Below, in pieces: positions 12,199 to 23,469 of a stretch of 64,000 nucleotides of DNA; position 1 is the first letter of the stretch; each line of letters begins with the position of its first letter. The stretch is from the NCBI RefSeq assembly GCF_010093815.1, contig NW_022985559.1, positions 1,067,117 to 1,131,116 of the forward strand. Direction: 5' to 3'. Both the position numbers and the translations under genes were made by a program. The notes under the pieces are model-generated. The model saw only the letters and a program-made list of their open reading frames with translations. It was not told where the DNA came from and did no database searches. Origin of the DNA: Pseudovirgaria hyperparasitica. Its lineage: Eukaryota > Ascomycota > Dothideomycetes > Acrospermales > Acrospermaceae.

Positions 12199-12567
12199 AG
12201 ATGAAAGATCTGGTATGTAAGGGGCGTCATGGTAGAATGTATGATACTTGCTATGAATACTTTGATCGCAAACGCGACACGTCTTCCGCTAGTTATCAGT
12301 GTATACCATTTACTAATGAGACGATGTGCTCGTCTGAAATGAAATGCTCCATAAATACTCGTTTGGGCCATATTGGATGAAGTACAGACTATGCTGCTAC
12401 ATCGAAAGCCACCTGCTCTCATGCAACTATGCCCAGCACGTTGTCAGGCATTCGTGATTCATCGCGTGTAAAACTCACCAGCACGAGCTCATCCCAAAAC
12501 CCCGCCTACGCACCCCACAAATCTCCAAACGCCATGCCCTAAGCCGGAAATGCGCAGCCATTCAGAT
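12199..12567. other. convergent intergenic spacer
   Basis: 370 bp between the 77-aa gene and the end of the LanC-like gene, both 3' ends. Nothing else seen. Confidence 0.45.
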
Positions 12568-13686
12568 TTAGATGTCATTGTAACCCAGGTAGGTTTTGGG
12601 CAAGTTCTTATCTACCACCGCCCACGCCCATGCCCTTCCTGCCTCCCCACACCAAAGCGCCGAGGGATCCTCAGACTTCTGCAATACTCCGTCCTTCTCT
12701 AGCGCTTTGATCTCATGGCCGGTCGTGTATGTCAAAAAGTGTTCGCAGTCTTTATCCTCAAGTGCAAGCGCGTTGCCACTAATGCCATGACACAGACAGG
12801 GCTCCTTGGTCAGTAGACCTCGTTCTTTGATGCACTCCCGGCCTTTCCTTATTGCGCTCTCGATCTTGTCCTTCAGATTTGGGAAGTATCCTTTGATTTG
12901 GTCTAGACTGGCGACCACGCCTGGTGCGCCGTGGCAGAACTGTACGAGGCGGTCTTTGCCAGGAGGTATTGAGGACGGCCAGTTCCCACTGTCGAATTGG
13001 TAGCTCAATAGTGCTGCTAGATCAGCTTCAATCTTAGGAGCCCATGTTGGGTCTGTGAGGACAATTTGAGTGATTATGCCAACGGCACCGTGTACTGCAC
13101 CAACGTAGGCTTTGCCGTGCCATTTCCATGGCCTGGGAGTGTCCATGATTGTGTCGATAACGGCGTCGGCTGAGTCATCAATGAGATCTAGCATTTCTTC
13201 GTTGTCGCTGAAAGATCTCCGCACCAGTCTTAGGAAGTAGAGGTAGCCTGCGCCGCCATAAAGCCACTCGATGGACGCTCCAGGCTCCGCAGCAATATCT
13301 TTGTAGTTGCATAGTTCTTTTACCGTGTCTTCATCTTTTGCTGTGGCGGCGTATAGCGCAAGAAGCGCCATGATGTCGTCGCTGACACCGCATTTCTCTG
13401 GTGATGGACCTGGATAGTCTTTGATGTTTGCTTGTGCTTGTTCCAGATAGGCCGCAGACCAGGTTGTTAGTGGAAAATCTTCGATCTCTAAGTCTGGATA
13501 GAGTCCATTGAGTGTCGCAAACAGATGAGCCACCGATGTTGGACCGTAATAGAATCCACCACCCGCTGGTATTTTGTCTGGAGGATACTCTGTCACTAAT
13601 CGCGTGAGTGAGGCAACGAGTTGCTTCTTTGGATCTCGGCGAGCAAGCGGGGCATCATTCCTGAAAAATCGTGACTTGTGTGACAT
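12568..13686 (-). CDS. LanC-like (LANCL) protein
   Basis: Single-exon, 372 aa. It has the double-barrel repeat pattern of lanthionine synthetase C-like proteins: WLYGGAGYLYFLRL, then YVGAVHGAVGIITQI, FCHGAPGVVASL and CLCHGISGNAL. The zinc ligands are expected to be Cys251 (FCHG) and Cys299/His300 (LCHG), all present. Mammalian LANCL proteins add glutathione to dehydroamino acids in damaged proteins; plant members were discussed as ABA receptors. The fungal role is not established. No lanthipeptide precursor or dehydratase gene is nearby, so a bacterial-type biosynthetic role is not supported. The start is MSHKSRFFRND, followed by a conserved-looking LARRDPKKQLVASLTRLV helix. The family is firm; the function is inference. 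Confidence 0.93.
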   Translation of the reverse strand: MSHKSRFFRNDAPLARRDPKKQLVASLTRLVTEYPPDKIPAGGGFYYGPTSVAHLFATLNGLYPDLEIEDFPLTTWSAAYLEQAQANIKDYPGPSPEKCGVSDDIMALLALYAATAKDEDTVKELCNYKDIAAEPGASIEWLYGGAGYLYFLRLVRRSFSDNEEMLDLIDDSADAVIDTIMDTPRPWKWHGKAYVGAVHGAVGIITQIVLTDPTWAPKIEADLAALLSYQFDSGNWPSSIPPGKDRLVQFCHGAPGVVASLDQIKGYFPNLKDKIESAIRKGRECIKERGLLTKEPCLCHGISGNALALEDKDCEHFLTYTTGHEIKALEKDGVLQKSEDPSALWCGEAGRAWAWAVVDKNLPKTYLGYNDI

Positions 13687-14151
13687 TGCTGCAGCTGCTT
13701 AGCGTGCTAACCTGACTTGTGATAAATTGCAGATAGTTCTATGATTCGACGTTGTTATGCCTGCCTCTGGTCTGTTGTGCTAGTTCCTTTGAGAGTGGTT
13801 TTGATGTTGAAGTTCAGTAGGCTGAGACTGTGGGGCGGCGCGAAGTGACGTAGCTTGGTCAGACAGCTGACAGGCGGGATGTTTGCAAGTAAGGAGGTGA
13901 AAGGCTGAACTTTCATTCCAATGTTCAGTCGGTGGTCATTATTGACCCAGGCTTACTCAGATGCTGTTCTTATCTCGTATGTACTACGACATCCGCAGTA
14001 GCAACATGTATGAGAGCTCGAACAAGGCTTGGTAGGGGGTTTGATTCAAGGTTTCTAGCGGGCCTCAGGTGTCTTCTTTGGTGAATCACATAAAGAAGAT
14101 GCAAGCCTAGTGCAGTCCTTGAAAGGGGAAGCATATATACGCATGTCATGT
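13687..14151. other. intergenic between LanC-like gene promoter and OGG1 3' end
   Basis: 465 bp holding the LanC-like promoter and the OGG1 3' end. A short minus-strand open frame continues past the OGG1 stop but has no coding character. Confidence 0.45.
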
Positions 14152-15440
14152 TCATCTAACCCTGCTTCGTCTGGATCTCTTGACTTCCACCTCTTCCAAC
14201 TTTATAACCTGGTGCTCTTCAGGCTCGAGGGATCTTTTTAATTTCTTTTCAGCCACTGTAGTTGTTTCAATGTCTTCGATTTTGATCTTCCCATCTGCTT
14301 CACCCTTGATTATCTCTGCCTCATCTTTCACCTCCACTTTAGCGACAAGCCTCTCCGAGAACGCCCTGAGATCGGCAGTAAAGAGCACCGAGTGTGCCCA
14401 GCCTGCTTCTCTGCCCCAGAGTTGCCGGAAGCGATTCGCAACGGCGTCATATGTAGCCTTAGTCAGGCTACTATGCTTCCCCTTTCCAAATTTGTAATCC
14501 CGCTGGGCTATCTGCCAGACGTGTGTGTCAACAGGTACTGCTTCGCCCCAACCCAGTCCCATCAAACAGACGCAATCTGCAACTTTGGGCCCAACGCCTT
14601 GGAGCTCCAAAAGCTGTTCGTGTGCATGCCGGTATCCTTCTCTTCCCCCTTCCACCAGCTCTCCGGTGGACTGCTTTCCCTTAAATGATTTGGCGCTTTC
14701 TGGGTTTCTGAGGCTGTCCAACCAGCCAAGTTCCTTCTCTTTAGCCACAATCTGTGCTGTTCGATGCAGATACTTTGCCCTGTAGCCAAAACCTAGATCT
14801 CGCAAGTGTTGTTCGACTTTCGGTCCGACAAGCGCTTCGGGGGGTGGGAAGTCGTGGTAAGCTTGAGTACCGATATGTCCAATTAGCGGCCCATAATTTA
14901 GGCACAACTTCTCCACCATCTGCGATATCCTCGCGATGTTGTTATTGCTACTGCAAATAAATCCTACCAGAGCCTCCCAAGCATCTTGTTTCAGTATCCG
15001 TACTCCCGTGAACTTTGGCGCCTTCTTCTTGAAATTTGAATCTGCCGAAGCCCATTGCTCATATAATTGCGTAAGATTTGGTTCGAGGTTCAAATAATGC
15101 TTTAACAGCTTCAAAGTATCATCCTCCTCCACTGTAGACTCTGCTACCGAAGCCGCATGCGAGTAGGGAGGTGTAGGAGGAGCGAGAGCAGCGGCAGGAA
15201 AAATGGCTCGGTAGTGAAGATACTCGGGGTCTTGACGGAGGGACAGTATGCGACCATGCAGCGTACATGACCATTCATCATCGGCCGATTTGCGCCATCT
15301 GTATGGTCAGTCATCTTCAGTGAATGGCCCGCAACTGAAACGTACCTGAACGATTGGCCACATCGTAGGGTTGTATTGATGCAGAGCTCTGACAAACTGA
15401 CCGGCAGCTTCTGCCACTCTGTGATGCGAAAATTGCCCAT
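14152..15440 (-). CDS. OGG1: 8-oxoguanine DNA glycosylase/lyase
   Basis: Bifunctional base-excision repair enzyme that removes 8-oxoguanine opposite cytosine. Exon 1 is 15440-15346, the intron is 47 bp, and exon 2 is 15298-14152; 413 aa. The N-terminal domain starts EWQKLPVSLSELCINTTLRC and continues GQSFRWRK, matching the Ogg1 hallmark. The substrate pocket region has FICSSNNNIARISQMVEKLC. The helix-hairpin-helix and active site read LQGVGPKVADCVCLMGLG, then VPVDTHVWQIAQRDY. Catalytic Lys270 and Asp289 are 19 residues apart, as in human OGG1 (K249/D268). The C-terminus is a Lys/Arg-rich tail (EKKLKRSLEPEEHQ to KRSRRSRVR) that may act as a nuclear signal. It diverges from the U2AF gene with about 320 bp between starts. 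Confidence 0.97.
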
Positions 15441-15760
15441 TCTGACCGTATGAAAGGTAGGAAAAGCAGCAGAAGTAAAGAGACAGGGGAACTTCTCTCA
15501 GGCTTTTGCGCGTTAAACGCGAACGCGCCCTAAATCATTTTACATGCCTTAGGCACCAATCTACCGAAGCTAGAACTTCTCTGGATCTTCAAAGCTCCGA
15601 GAGCCTCATTGTTCAGTCTTTTGTAAACATCACAACCGCCATACTGCTTTACAGAAATCTTTAATTGATATCTCGTGCAGGCCTGTTGTACTACTTGACA
15701 TCTAGACGGCAACTTGTCCAAGCTTCTAAGCTTGCTGTGCGCAAGGACTGAGTTGCGAAG
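15441..15760. promoter_or_regulatory. shared OGG1/U2AF divergent promoter
   Basis: About 320 bp lie between the two start codons, so both promoters overlap here. A TpA-poor, CpG-containing core (ttaaacgcgaacgcgcccta) lies near 15513; its reading as an MCB-like ACGCG cell-cycle element is only suggestive. No TATA box is obvious. Confidence 0.35.
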
Positions 15761-17714
15761 ATGAATGGCGGCGAGTCCTATGGCGGTGGCCGAGGTAAGT
15801 ATCTTACAATCATGGCTGTGCAGCTACTGATTGCAATATGTTATAGAACGACACGGCTCAGGTCGCGATTATGTATGGTATACTCTCTCATATGCTTCGA
15901 AACTGGGCTAATCTGACAGAAACCGCGCGGAGACCGTGACGACCGCCGCGACCGACGTCGCCGATCTAGATCTCCCAGACACGGAGGGTCAGGTGGAGGA
16001 TCGCGCAGAGACTACGAGGTAGATACGTACTCTTCAAGTCGCGACTACAGGGAGCGTGAACGCGAGGACAGGTACGCAGGTCGTAGCGACAACAGGCGCG
16101 AGGAAAGAGGCGGTTGGGGTGGTGGCCGTGACAATCGAGGAAGCAGACGCGATGATGGCGATCGTCCTCCACGTCGCGATCGTGGTGATTTGTTCGATGA
16201 TAGAGGCGGAAGAGGCAGAAGAGAACGTGGTGGCGGTCACGAACGAGCCGAGCAACGACCTCGTAGTGCCAGCCCGCCCCCGAAGAGAAAGGAGCCTACA
16301 CCAGATCTGACTGACATCGTACCGATCCTTGAGCGCAAGAGAAGATTGACTCAATGGGACATTAAGCCTCAGGGTTATGAGAATGTCACCGCGGAGCAAG
16401 CGAAGCTATCTGGAATGTTCCCTCTGCCAGGCGCACCGCGTCAACAACCTATGGACCCAAGTCGTTTGCAAGCCTTCATAAACCAACCGTCCGGCTCCGC
16501 CACGTCATCTTCGCTGAGACCATCCAACGCGCGACAAGCAAAGCGATTGTTCGTGTACAACATCCCTGCATCAGCGACTGATGAATCGATTGCAGAGTTC
16601 TTCAATCTCCAACTCAATGGCCTGAACGTCATACAAGGAACCGATCCTTGTGTCAATGTAGCCATTGAACCTAGCCGACAATTCGCATTATTGGAATTTC
16701 GCAACACCGAAGATGCTACGATGGCACTAGCACTTGACGGCATCTCGATGGAACCAGACGCTATGGATACTAGCAATGGCGCGTCCAATGGCAAGCCTTC
16801 AGGCCTGAGAATCTCTCGTCCGAAAGATTACATTGCGCCAGCACCGGACGCGGATGAGGAACCGCCCCAGGAAGGTGTCATATCCAATGTTGTCAAGGAC
16901 AGCGCCAACAAGATTCTTATCACGAACATTCCTGTCTACCTTAGTGACGATCAAGTCACCGAGCTTCTCGCTGCCTTTGGTGTCCTCAAAGCATTCACTC
17001 TTGTCAAAGATACAGGCACAGAGCAGTCGCGAGTGAGTTGTTACCCTCGCTCCGTTCAACGTACCAGGTACAACACTAATCTTTGCTTTCTAGGGTATCG
17101 CCTTTTGCGATTATGTCGACCCACAAGCCACCGATGTCGCCGTCGAGGGCCTCAACGGCATGGAGCTTGGCGATGCACAACTCAAGGTACAGCGAGCTAG
17201 CATTGGTATCACGCAAGCATCTGGTCTTGAGATGGGTGTCAACGCCATGTCAATGCTCGCCGGGACTACCTCCTCTGAGCTTGAGCAAGGTCGTGTCTTG
17301 CAATTATTGAACATGGTGACGGCTGAAGAGCTCATGGATAACGATGAATACAAGGGTGAGTCATGTGGTCTTCTAAGTAACTCATCTAGCATACCAGTAC
17401 TGACACATTGCAACAGAAATCGTTGAAGATGTCAAGGATGAATGCAGCAAGTACGGTCCCGTGCTGGACATCAAAGTCCCTCGCCCAAGTGGTGCTCGTC
17501 AAAACCCCGGTGTTGGTAAAATCTTCGTCAAGTTTGACAAGCCAGAAAGCGCACAGAAAGCTCTTGCGGCGCTCGCAGGCAGGAAATTTGCAGACAGAAC
17601 TGTTGTGGTGACGTTCTTCGGAGAGGTATTCACCATCTACCAATCTTTTTTCCCCTCTCCACAAGATATGCTAACTTTGTCCCACAGGAGTACTTCGACA
17701 TCAACGCCTGGTAG
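15761..17714 (+). CDS. U2 snRNP auxiliary factor large subunit (U2AF65/Prp2-like)
   Basis: Recognises the polypyrimidine tract and recruits U2 snRNP. Exons: 15761-15794, 15847-15872 (26 bp), 15920-17032, 17094-17355, 17417-17625 and 17688-17714, giving 556 aa. The N-terminus is an Arg/Ser/Asp/Gly-rich RS-type domain (about residues 1-130). A U2AF35-binding stretch follows (PPKRKEPTPDLTDIVPILER, then KRRLTQWDIKPQGYENVTAE). RRM1 spans about 229-310 (RLFVYNIPASATDESI), RRM2 about 349-425 (KILITNIPVYLSDDQVTELL), and a C-terminal UHM about 470-556 (SKYGPVLDIKVPRPSG; GKIFVKFDKPESAQKAL; GRKFADRTVVVTFF), ending EYFDINAW. All splice phases agree. The very small second exon is notable. The short last exon of 27 bp is usual for this family. 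Confidence 0.96.
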
Positions 17715-18465
17715 AGCTGCCGTCATCCCGGATTCGATGGATCTTGATGAACTCTACGTCTCCTGCCTTCCCCCCCCCCCTGTTTTCCGTTTCCATCCAA
17801 ATGTCCTCCTCCTTCGTCTCATTCAAATGGTTTTGTCGGGAAAGGCGAGGAGGGGTCCCTCTCCGTTACGTGTAGTTAAATATTTGTTGTCATTTGGAAA
17901 ATCAAACTTCCAAGGATCACGGGGCCTTTGTATTTGTATCGCGTGCACTTGAAAAACAGTTCGGTGGCGGACAAAGAAAAGTTTCCAGTCGAATGCCATA
18001 ATAAGTCGCGTCTGTGCTTTTTTTTGACTGAACGCTTGGTCCTTTCTTTCACCATCTGATCGGGTCTTAGTCGTCACTTTTCTGAACTAACTATCGAGTA
18101 GAATCGGCTATGAAACATCAGTGAAACCTTGAGTTATTACCTTCAAGGTAGTCCCGAAGAATAGTCGTTCACCTAGCGCGGTGGATCTTTCCGGAACAAA
18201 GGAGGAGTAGCTAGCTTCAGCTTCTTCGAAACATCATAACACTCCCCCCGCTCGAAGGACAAGATAATTGCGCTTACTGCTAGGGAAAAGTTTCACGTTG
18301 TGTATGAAGATGGGTTCGTTTACTGCTAAAAGACTGCCAGGAGAAGCCAGGAGAAAAACCGTATTGTATTGATCGTCACGCACTGCGCCATTCCAGTCCG
18401 GATACGCTCTACTCTCAAGTATCGACACTAGAGCAGCTACTTTACTAATTCGCCCATATGTCATC
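17715..18465. other. convergent intergenic, U2AF 3' region
   Basis: 750 bp between the U2AF stop and the end of the next minus-strand gene. It contains a run of ten or more C near 17770. Short open frames on the minus strand have no coding signature. Confidence 0.45.
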
Positions 18466-18975
18466 CTACGCCGCGCTCCCATCCGCAATCTTCGTGTCTT
18501 CCGGCTTGCCCACGCTATCCCTCCTCCGCTTCTCCGCCACGGCCAATTCGTCAGCGCCAGGTGTCTTCGGGATCTCTGTCAGCACGGCCGGATCACGCAG
18601 GCGTGCCTCACGCTGCTCTGGTGTTTCTTCGGCCTTCTTTTGCGCAAGATTTTTGTCTATTGATGCAACGCTGCCGCTACGCGCTCGCTGGGTTTGGGGT
18701 GATGTGGGTGTGCCATCCAGTTCGACTGGTACGCTGTTTATGCTTCTGGTGGCGATGTCGATGAAGGGCTGGCTTGCGGCCGCGGATGTCTGGGATGGTG
18801 GTCAGTCGGCCAGCAAGCAAGCAAAGCATGTAGGTTTAGGGAAAAGACGTACCGTCTTGTGCGGGAAGGAGCCAGAGCGAACAACGGGGGAGATGGGAGG
18901 AGCGGTGTCGTCTTTGGATTTGGAGGAAGGGGGCTCGGAGGGTCTTACGGTGAGTTGTTCTGGCTGTGGAGGCAT
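18466..18975 (-). CDS. Small Ser/Pro-rich hypothetical protein, two exons
   Basis: Not recognised. Exon 1 is 18975-18853 (MPPQPEQLTVRPSEPP start), the intron is 63 bp (GTACGT donor, CCCAG acceptor), and exon 2 is 18789-18466; 148 aa. The product is disordered: Ser/Pro-rich first half with SPVVRSGSFPHKT, middle with SPQTQRARSGSVASID, then a charged helix QKKAEETPEQREARLRDPAV and a Lys/Arg/Asp-rich end. The repeated RSGS motif with flanking basic residues looks like a phosphorylation site. The frame remains open upstream to a TTG at 19149, but the ATG at 18975 is the better start. Codon use on the coding strand switches strongly around 18650. Likely a real gene because splice phase and coding bias agree. 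Confidence 0.65.
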
Positions 18976-19984
18976 ATTGACCTTTGTCGAATTAATGTGT
19001 AGACGAGCGACTTTGTGATAGTTGAGTGTCGAGTATTCCTGGGCTTTGCCTATGTCTAGAGTCGATCTAGTATCTGTATCCCCGCCTTTGTGTACTAGTT
19101 CATGTATATCTGTTCGGTTCTTTAAGGCAGCTCTTAGCCTTGATTCCAAGAAGTCTCAGGTGCCCCGTACGGCTGAAACCTGGCGGGACCTGACGCTGGT
19201 GACGCTGTAGGATCCCAGGCGCTTGACAGGCTGAGAAAGCGCTAGCAATAGGTGCCGGGCGCCTTGAATACCTAATCTCGTCTCGTTAGTATCTTCCTTG
19301 CGGGCAGGCAAACACGCCGGTTGGGCACGGGAATATATAGACTGGCGTACCTGTGGCTAGTGGCTGAAGTCAGAGGTAGGTCGTAGCTGTGCGGAGTGCT
19401 GTTGATGGTTCGAGTGGTCTGATAGAAGCTGTACACGAATATAATAATCAGGACGTAGTTCGAAAAAGTCAATGACAAAGTACAGCCTTGTGGTGTGGAG
19501 ATGAGATGTCGGGAAGCTATTACTATGCTGGAGAGCAAACAGAACAAAGTGGGGTTAACGGGTTGAAGGGTCCTTTGGCGGCGGCTTCTAACGCTAACAG
19601 TGGCTGATAAGACTGATGCCACTCTGTCGATTCCTGCCTTAAAGCCTTAGAGCCCTTGAAACCGAGCTCTTGGCGTATAAACACTTCCTGACTTCCTATT
19701 GTGGCGTGAAGTGCCGTGCTGCTATTTTCGGCAACCACCTACATGCGCACAGACATCTTGAAACGTATTATGACATCAATTGGAAAATCTGAAAGCCGTA
19801 TTGAAACGCCGGGTCCGGCTCCACGCCAAGCGCCAAAGTGCCGGTATGTTCGGAAAATACGCCGAATCCATGAAAAACCCCTTCCGAGATGTTACAACTT
19901 TCTGTCAATGAAGAAGCCTGCAAGACCCAAACCATAACACCCAGTGCTCAAATATGATACCACGATCATCAGACCGATATAGAC
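18976..19984. other. intergenic, no gene seen
   Basis: 1 kb between two minus-strand genes. It should hold the promoter of the small Ser/Pro-rich gene and the 3' end of the 711-aa gene. Open frames are short and random-looking. Confidence 0.45.
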
Positions 19985-22120
19985 TTACAGCCACTCCGGG
20001 CTCGGCGCCATTACTGTACTCGTATTTGGTGACACCCGGTCATCCTGCAGCGCAAGAACCTTGTGCGGCTCAACGAGCCCTAGTACTTTGATACTCTTCT
20101 TGAGCTCTTTCTGACGTCGCGCATCTTTAACTCTTTCTAGAATGCTTTTCCTCGGCATTTTATTCGGAACATACTTTGGGCTCTTTTTTGGCTTTGGAGT
20201 GGTGGGCCAACTGTCGAAGGCGCTGTATTCATCATCTTTCTGCCTCGACGAGAATGAACTTGACGAAGCCGGCTTTGTGCGACCATACGAAGTCTTAGAC
20301 GGTTTTTTCCTGGGTTTGTAGAGCGCGATCGAGAAGTTTTCGCGAGAAATTAGTGGCTGTGAGCCTGAGGAGCGGGATGGATGAAACATAACACTGGAGC
20401 TAGCACGTCTCATTTGACGTTGTACTTTGGTGACAGTATTGGCAGCTGATTTGGATATCATCGTCGTCCGACGTTTGATTTGCTTCGCAACTTTCTGAGC
20501 CGATGTATAGGAGACCTGCCCGGAGTCGTGCATTGTATTGGAAGGGGTGACAGGTAATCGAGGAGATTCCGGTGTGCGAGGAACAAACTTTGGCAAAGCT
20601 GTTCGTGAACGTGAGCCTACACTAAACGACGCAGCCAATGGCGACGAAAGTTGTTTACCAGTTCGTGGAAGTACCAGGGGAATCATAGTCGCACCTCGTT
20701 TCTTGACCAGTCGAGTCTCGGCTGGGTTGCTCTGCCTTTCTGGTTTGAGAGACTGAGTACCCCTTCGACCTTGCCGCAGTGTTGGTATTTGAAGCTGCTC
20801 AAGCGACCGATGCCCGTTAGAAAATGGGTAAAGTTTGGGATGAAAAGGACTGTAGGGTGACGACACTTTATATGCAACACCGTAATTCTTGCCATGTTCT
20901 GGTCGAGATGTTCTTACATTAGAAGCTTCGCGGTTTCCTTTTTGTACCGCTAGGGTCCCTGCAGAAGGGTATCTCTTTGGTACTTTAGCACCCATAGATG
21001 TCTCGGAATCAGAGCCTTTGTAAGTTGAAGATGGTAACAAGACTGGCTGACTAGCGTTCAAGCGGAATGCTGTTGAGTTCTGTGCTGCTGCTATAGCTCG
21101 AGTGGCTTGACTGGATTCCATGCGGGCAAGCCGCTCGGTAGTCTCAATGGGCCTTATGAAGTCTTCCGGTGATGGAGACACAACCAGCTCTCGATATCGT
21201 TCGACCATAGTTGCATGACCGACAGAGTGCTCGCGGGTCTGGCACGTCCTGTCAGTTATTTTGGAGGAGGCACCATCATCACCTTCCGGGTCGTCGGCAA
21301 TGCTGGACATCCTGGCAACGAAGCTTCGGCGTCGCCCTGGTACAGAGGACTGAGTTGGAGTCTCCGTTTTAGTCGTTGCAAAGTCCGCCCTAAGCAACGA
21401 TTTCCAAGGAGGGGGGCCGAGCAATGTATCAGCTTGTGCGTCTCCCTGAGCATTCGAGGCAGTGACCGATTCTGCAGGCGCTGGTTCTGGGGCCTCGAGA
21501 GTCAAATCAAAGGACTGTTTACTACGTTCTGACGACGGTGTGGACGATCCGCTCAGGAATGTTGCGTGTTCAGGCGAAGGACTTGGCATCAACGGTTCGA
21601 ACAGGCGAGGAGTTGACGTGCGCGTTCCAGAACCTGCTTCGTCCTCAGATGACATGCCAGGCCCTATGACGACTGCGGAATGATTGCGCCGCTTCTGTGA
21701 TTTCGGCGAATGTGCCTGTCTCTTCCACCATTCTTCGGCCGGTGTCGTTGGCGCGGCGGTGCTGTAGATACTTGACGAGGACGATACCGGAAATGGTGCC
21801 CTTAGGTGTCCTGGGGACATTGGGATACTCAAAGGAATAGGTGGTAGAGGCTTGTTTGGGTCAACGGGTGGCAGGGACAGGTCTTGATACCATCTAGCTG
21901 AATCAACAGCGACCTGCATACCTTTCGAGGTTTTGGCGGGGGAACGAGCAGATCGAGCGACGATATGAAGCTTTGGGGAGCTTTGTATCAATTTCCTAGG
22001 AGGATGAGAAGTAGTGGTAGTCTGAGTTGCCATTTCAGAGGACTTCTCTAGTATTTCTTTCTTCGGAATTGTAATTGGGGGTTTGCTATCGAACAAAGCG
22101 ATGCTCTCGAGGTGGGACAT
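19985..22120 (-). CDS. 711-aa basic, disordered hypothetical protein
   Basis: Single exon, no recognised domain. The protein is Ser/Thr/Pro/Lys/Arg-rich with low-complexity stretches throughout. Order-prone islands include EEWWKRQAHSPKSQKRRN (about residue 130), the acidic patch SSEDEAGS, FDSWPTTPKPKKSPKY, and a C-terminal basic helix KSILERVKDARRQKELKKSI followed by KVLGLVEPHKVL. Many S/T-P sites suggest kinase regulation. There is no signal peptide or membrane segment. Composition and the C-terminal helix resemble fungus-specific cortical or nuclear scaffold-like proteins, but no homologue can be named from sequence alone. The length of the open frame and absence of stops make it a real gene. 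Confidence 0.85.
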   Translation of the reverse strand: MSHLESIALFDSKPPITIPKKEILEKSSEMATQTTTTSHPPRKLIQSSPKLHIVARSARSPAKTSKGMQVAVDSARWYQDLSLPPVDPNKPLPPIPLSIPMSPGHLRAPFPVSSSSSIYSTAAPTTPAEEWWKRQAHSPKSQKRRNHSAVVIGPGMSSEDEAGSGTRTSTPRLFEPLMPSPSPEHATFLSGSSTPSSERSKQSFDLTLEAPEPAPAESVTASNAQGDAQADTLLGPPPWKSLLRADFATTKTETPTQSSVPGRRRSFVARMSSIADDPEGDDGASSKITDRTCQTREHSVGHATMVERYRELVVSPSPEDFIRPIETTERLARMESSQATRAIAAAQNSTAFRLNASQPVLLPSSTYKGSDSETSMGAKVPKRYPSAGTLAVQKGNREASNVRTSRPEHGKNYGVAYKVSSPYSPFHPKLYPFSNGHRSLEQLQIPTLRQGRRGTQSLKPERQSNPAETRLVKKRGATMIPLVLPRTGKQLSSPLAASFSVGSRSRTALPKFVPRTPESPRLPVTPSNTMHDSGQVSYTSAQKVAKQIKRRTTMISKSAANTVTKVQRQMRRASSSVMFHPSRSSGSQPLISRENFSIALYKPRKKPSKTSYGRTKPASSSSFSSRQKDDEYSAFDSWPTTPKPKKSPKYVPNKMPRKSILERVKDARRQKELKKSIKVLGLVEPHKVLALQDDRVSPNTSTVMAPSPEWL

Positions 22121-23469
22121 AAGTCACGAGAAGACGTCCAGATGGCCGAATGCGACCAAGAAGACTACATACCAAAGTGGGCACGGTCCATGACTTACTC
22201 CAAAGGCACGGATGAGAATGATATGTTATCATAGACCAGGCGAAGCCAGCGATGCGCACAGTCGCTTCAATGAAACAAGTTTCTATAGGCGCTTGCCATG
22301 ATACCCCAGTATAAGATGGTTGAAACCCGTGGTATGGTAGATAGTATGCGTATTCTGACGATTCGTGCGCAAATGTGGGATCATAACGATCACAGCAATC
22401 ACAGCTTCTGGATGAATCATCCGCGTCGACAGGCCATACGCACGACTCATGGACTTTGGATTCTCGTCGGCGTTAACAGTATAGATTGCTTTGCTGTCCT
22501 CTGTGCGCACATAAGTCGATAAGAGCCTCGTGCAAGAAAAGGCGCGGGGGCTTTGAGAATGTGACAGCAGGGCCGTGCAGATCGCGTAAGGGTCGAAAGC
22601 GTGGGCATGACCAGGATAGATGGTAAATGCAAGTCATGGCTCTGGACTATTTTGTGCTTTCTCCGGGGCTATTTGCTTCTTCCTAATTTTCGCTTTCTGC
22701 ATAAATAGTCGGGCCGGTACTGAGTCTGAAGGATGAAAAGCAAACGAAACGTGAGATAGGCCGAAGTGAATTGTGAGGCCTTCATCCATGCCACACGATT
22801 AACCAATGGCCATGCTTGGGGATGACTCGGGAACGATGTATACACAATATACAGTACAGGATACGTTGTACCGGAAACCTCGGCACCGTAGACATGCTTG
22901 ACCGTACGAAAACAGTCCACAGTCGGACTGCCCTCAAATTACGGATTAGGTGACGACACGTTGGAAGATGCCAGGAAGAGCCGAGGACCTTGGTTATCGA
23001 AAGTGGAGGCGACGCAAGGGATATGTGCGTACGGCGTGAATATGGATGAGGATGTGGATATGGACGTGGATGTGTATGTGAATATCTCTCAAGGCGGAAT
23101 GAAATCCTCGAATCCTCGAAATTGCGATGAATCCGTTCCCACTTTGAGTCTTTAGATCTAAGGTTGCTTGCTACATGATGGAACCTGGGCCCACTACACA
23201 TTCCACGCTAGTCCGCTTCTGGTTCTTTGGCGTCTGATGTCCGATATTTGGATACATGCCTTAATGCCTTAGGCTTAAAGCTTAGGAACAGCCTTGCATG
23301 GACATGCCGTCATGACGTCGACGCGATACACCGCGATACACCGTGAGGTCTTACCTACGCGTTACCATCACCTGCACACCGGCAGTTCCTACAAGTAAAT
23401 TACTTGCTCCCACCGTATCCACTCTCAGTCGAGTGCGTATCACTCTAACCTTGACCCTTGCTACCAACA
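22121..23469. other. divergent intergenic region
   Basis: 1.35 kb between the 711-aa gene and the AlkB gene, which diverge. A short imperfect GATGTG/GATATG-type hexamer run lies at about 23040-23085. No gene was recognised. Confidence 0.45.

Noticed and set aside
18976-19149. N-terminal extension of the small Ser/Pro-rich gene
   Set aside because: Starts only at TTG; the ATG at 18975 has normal context.
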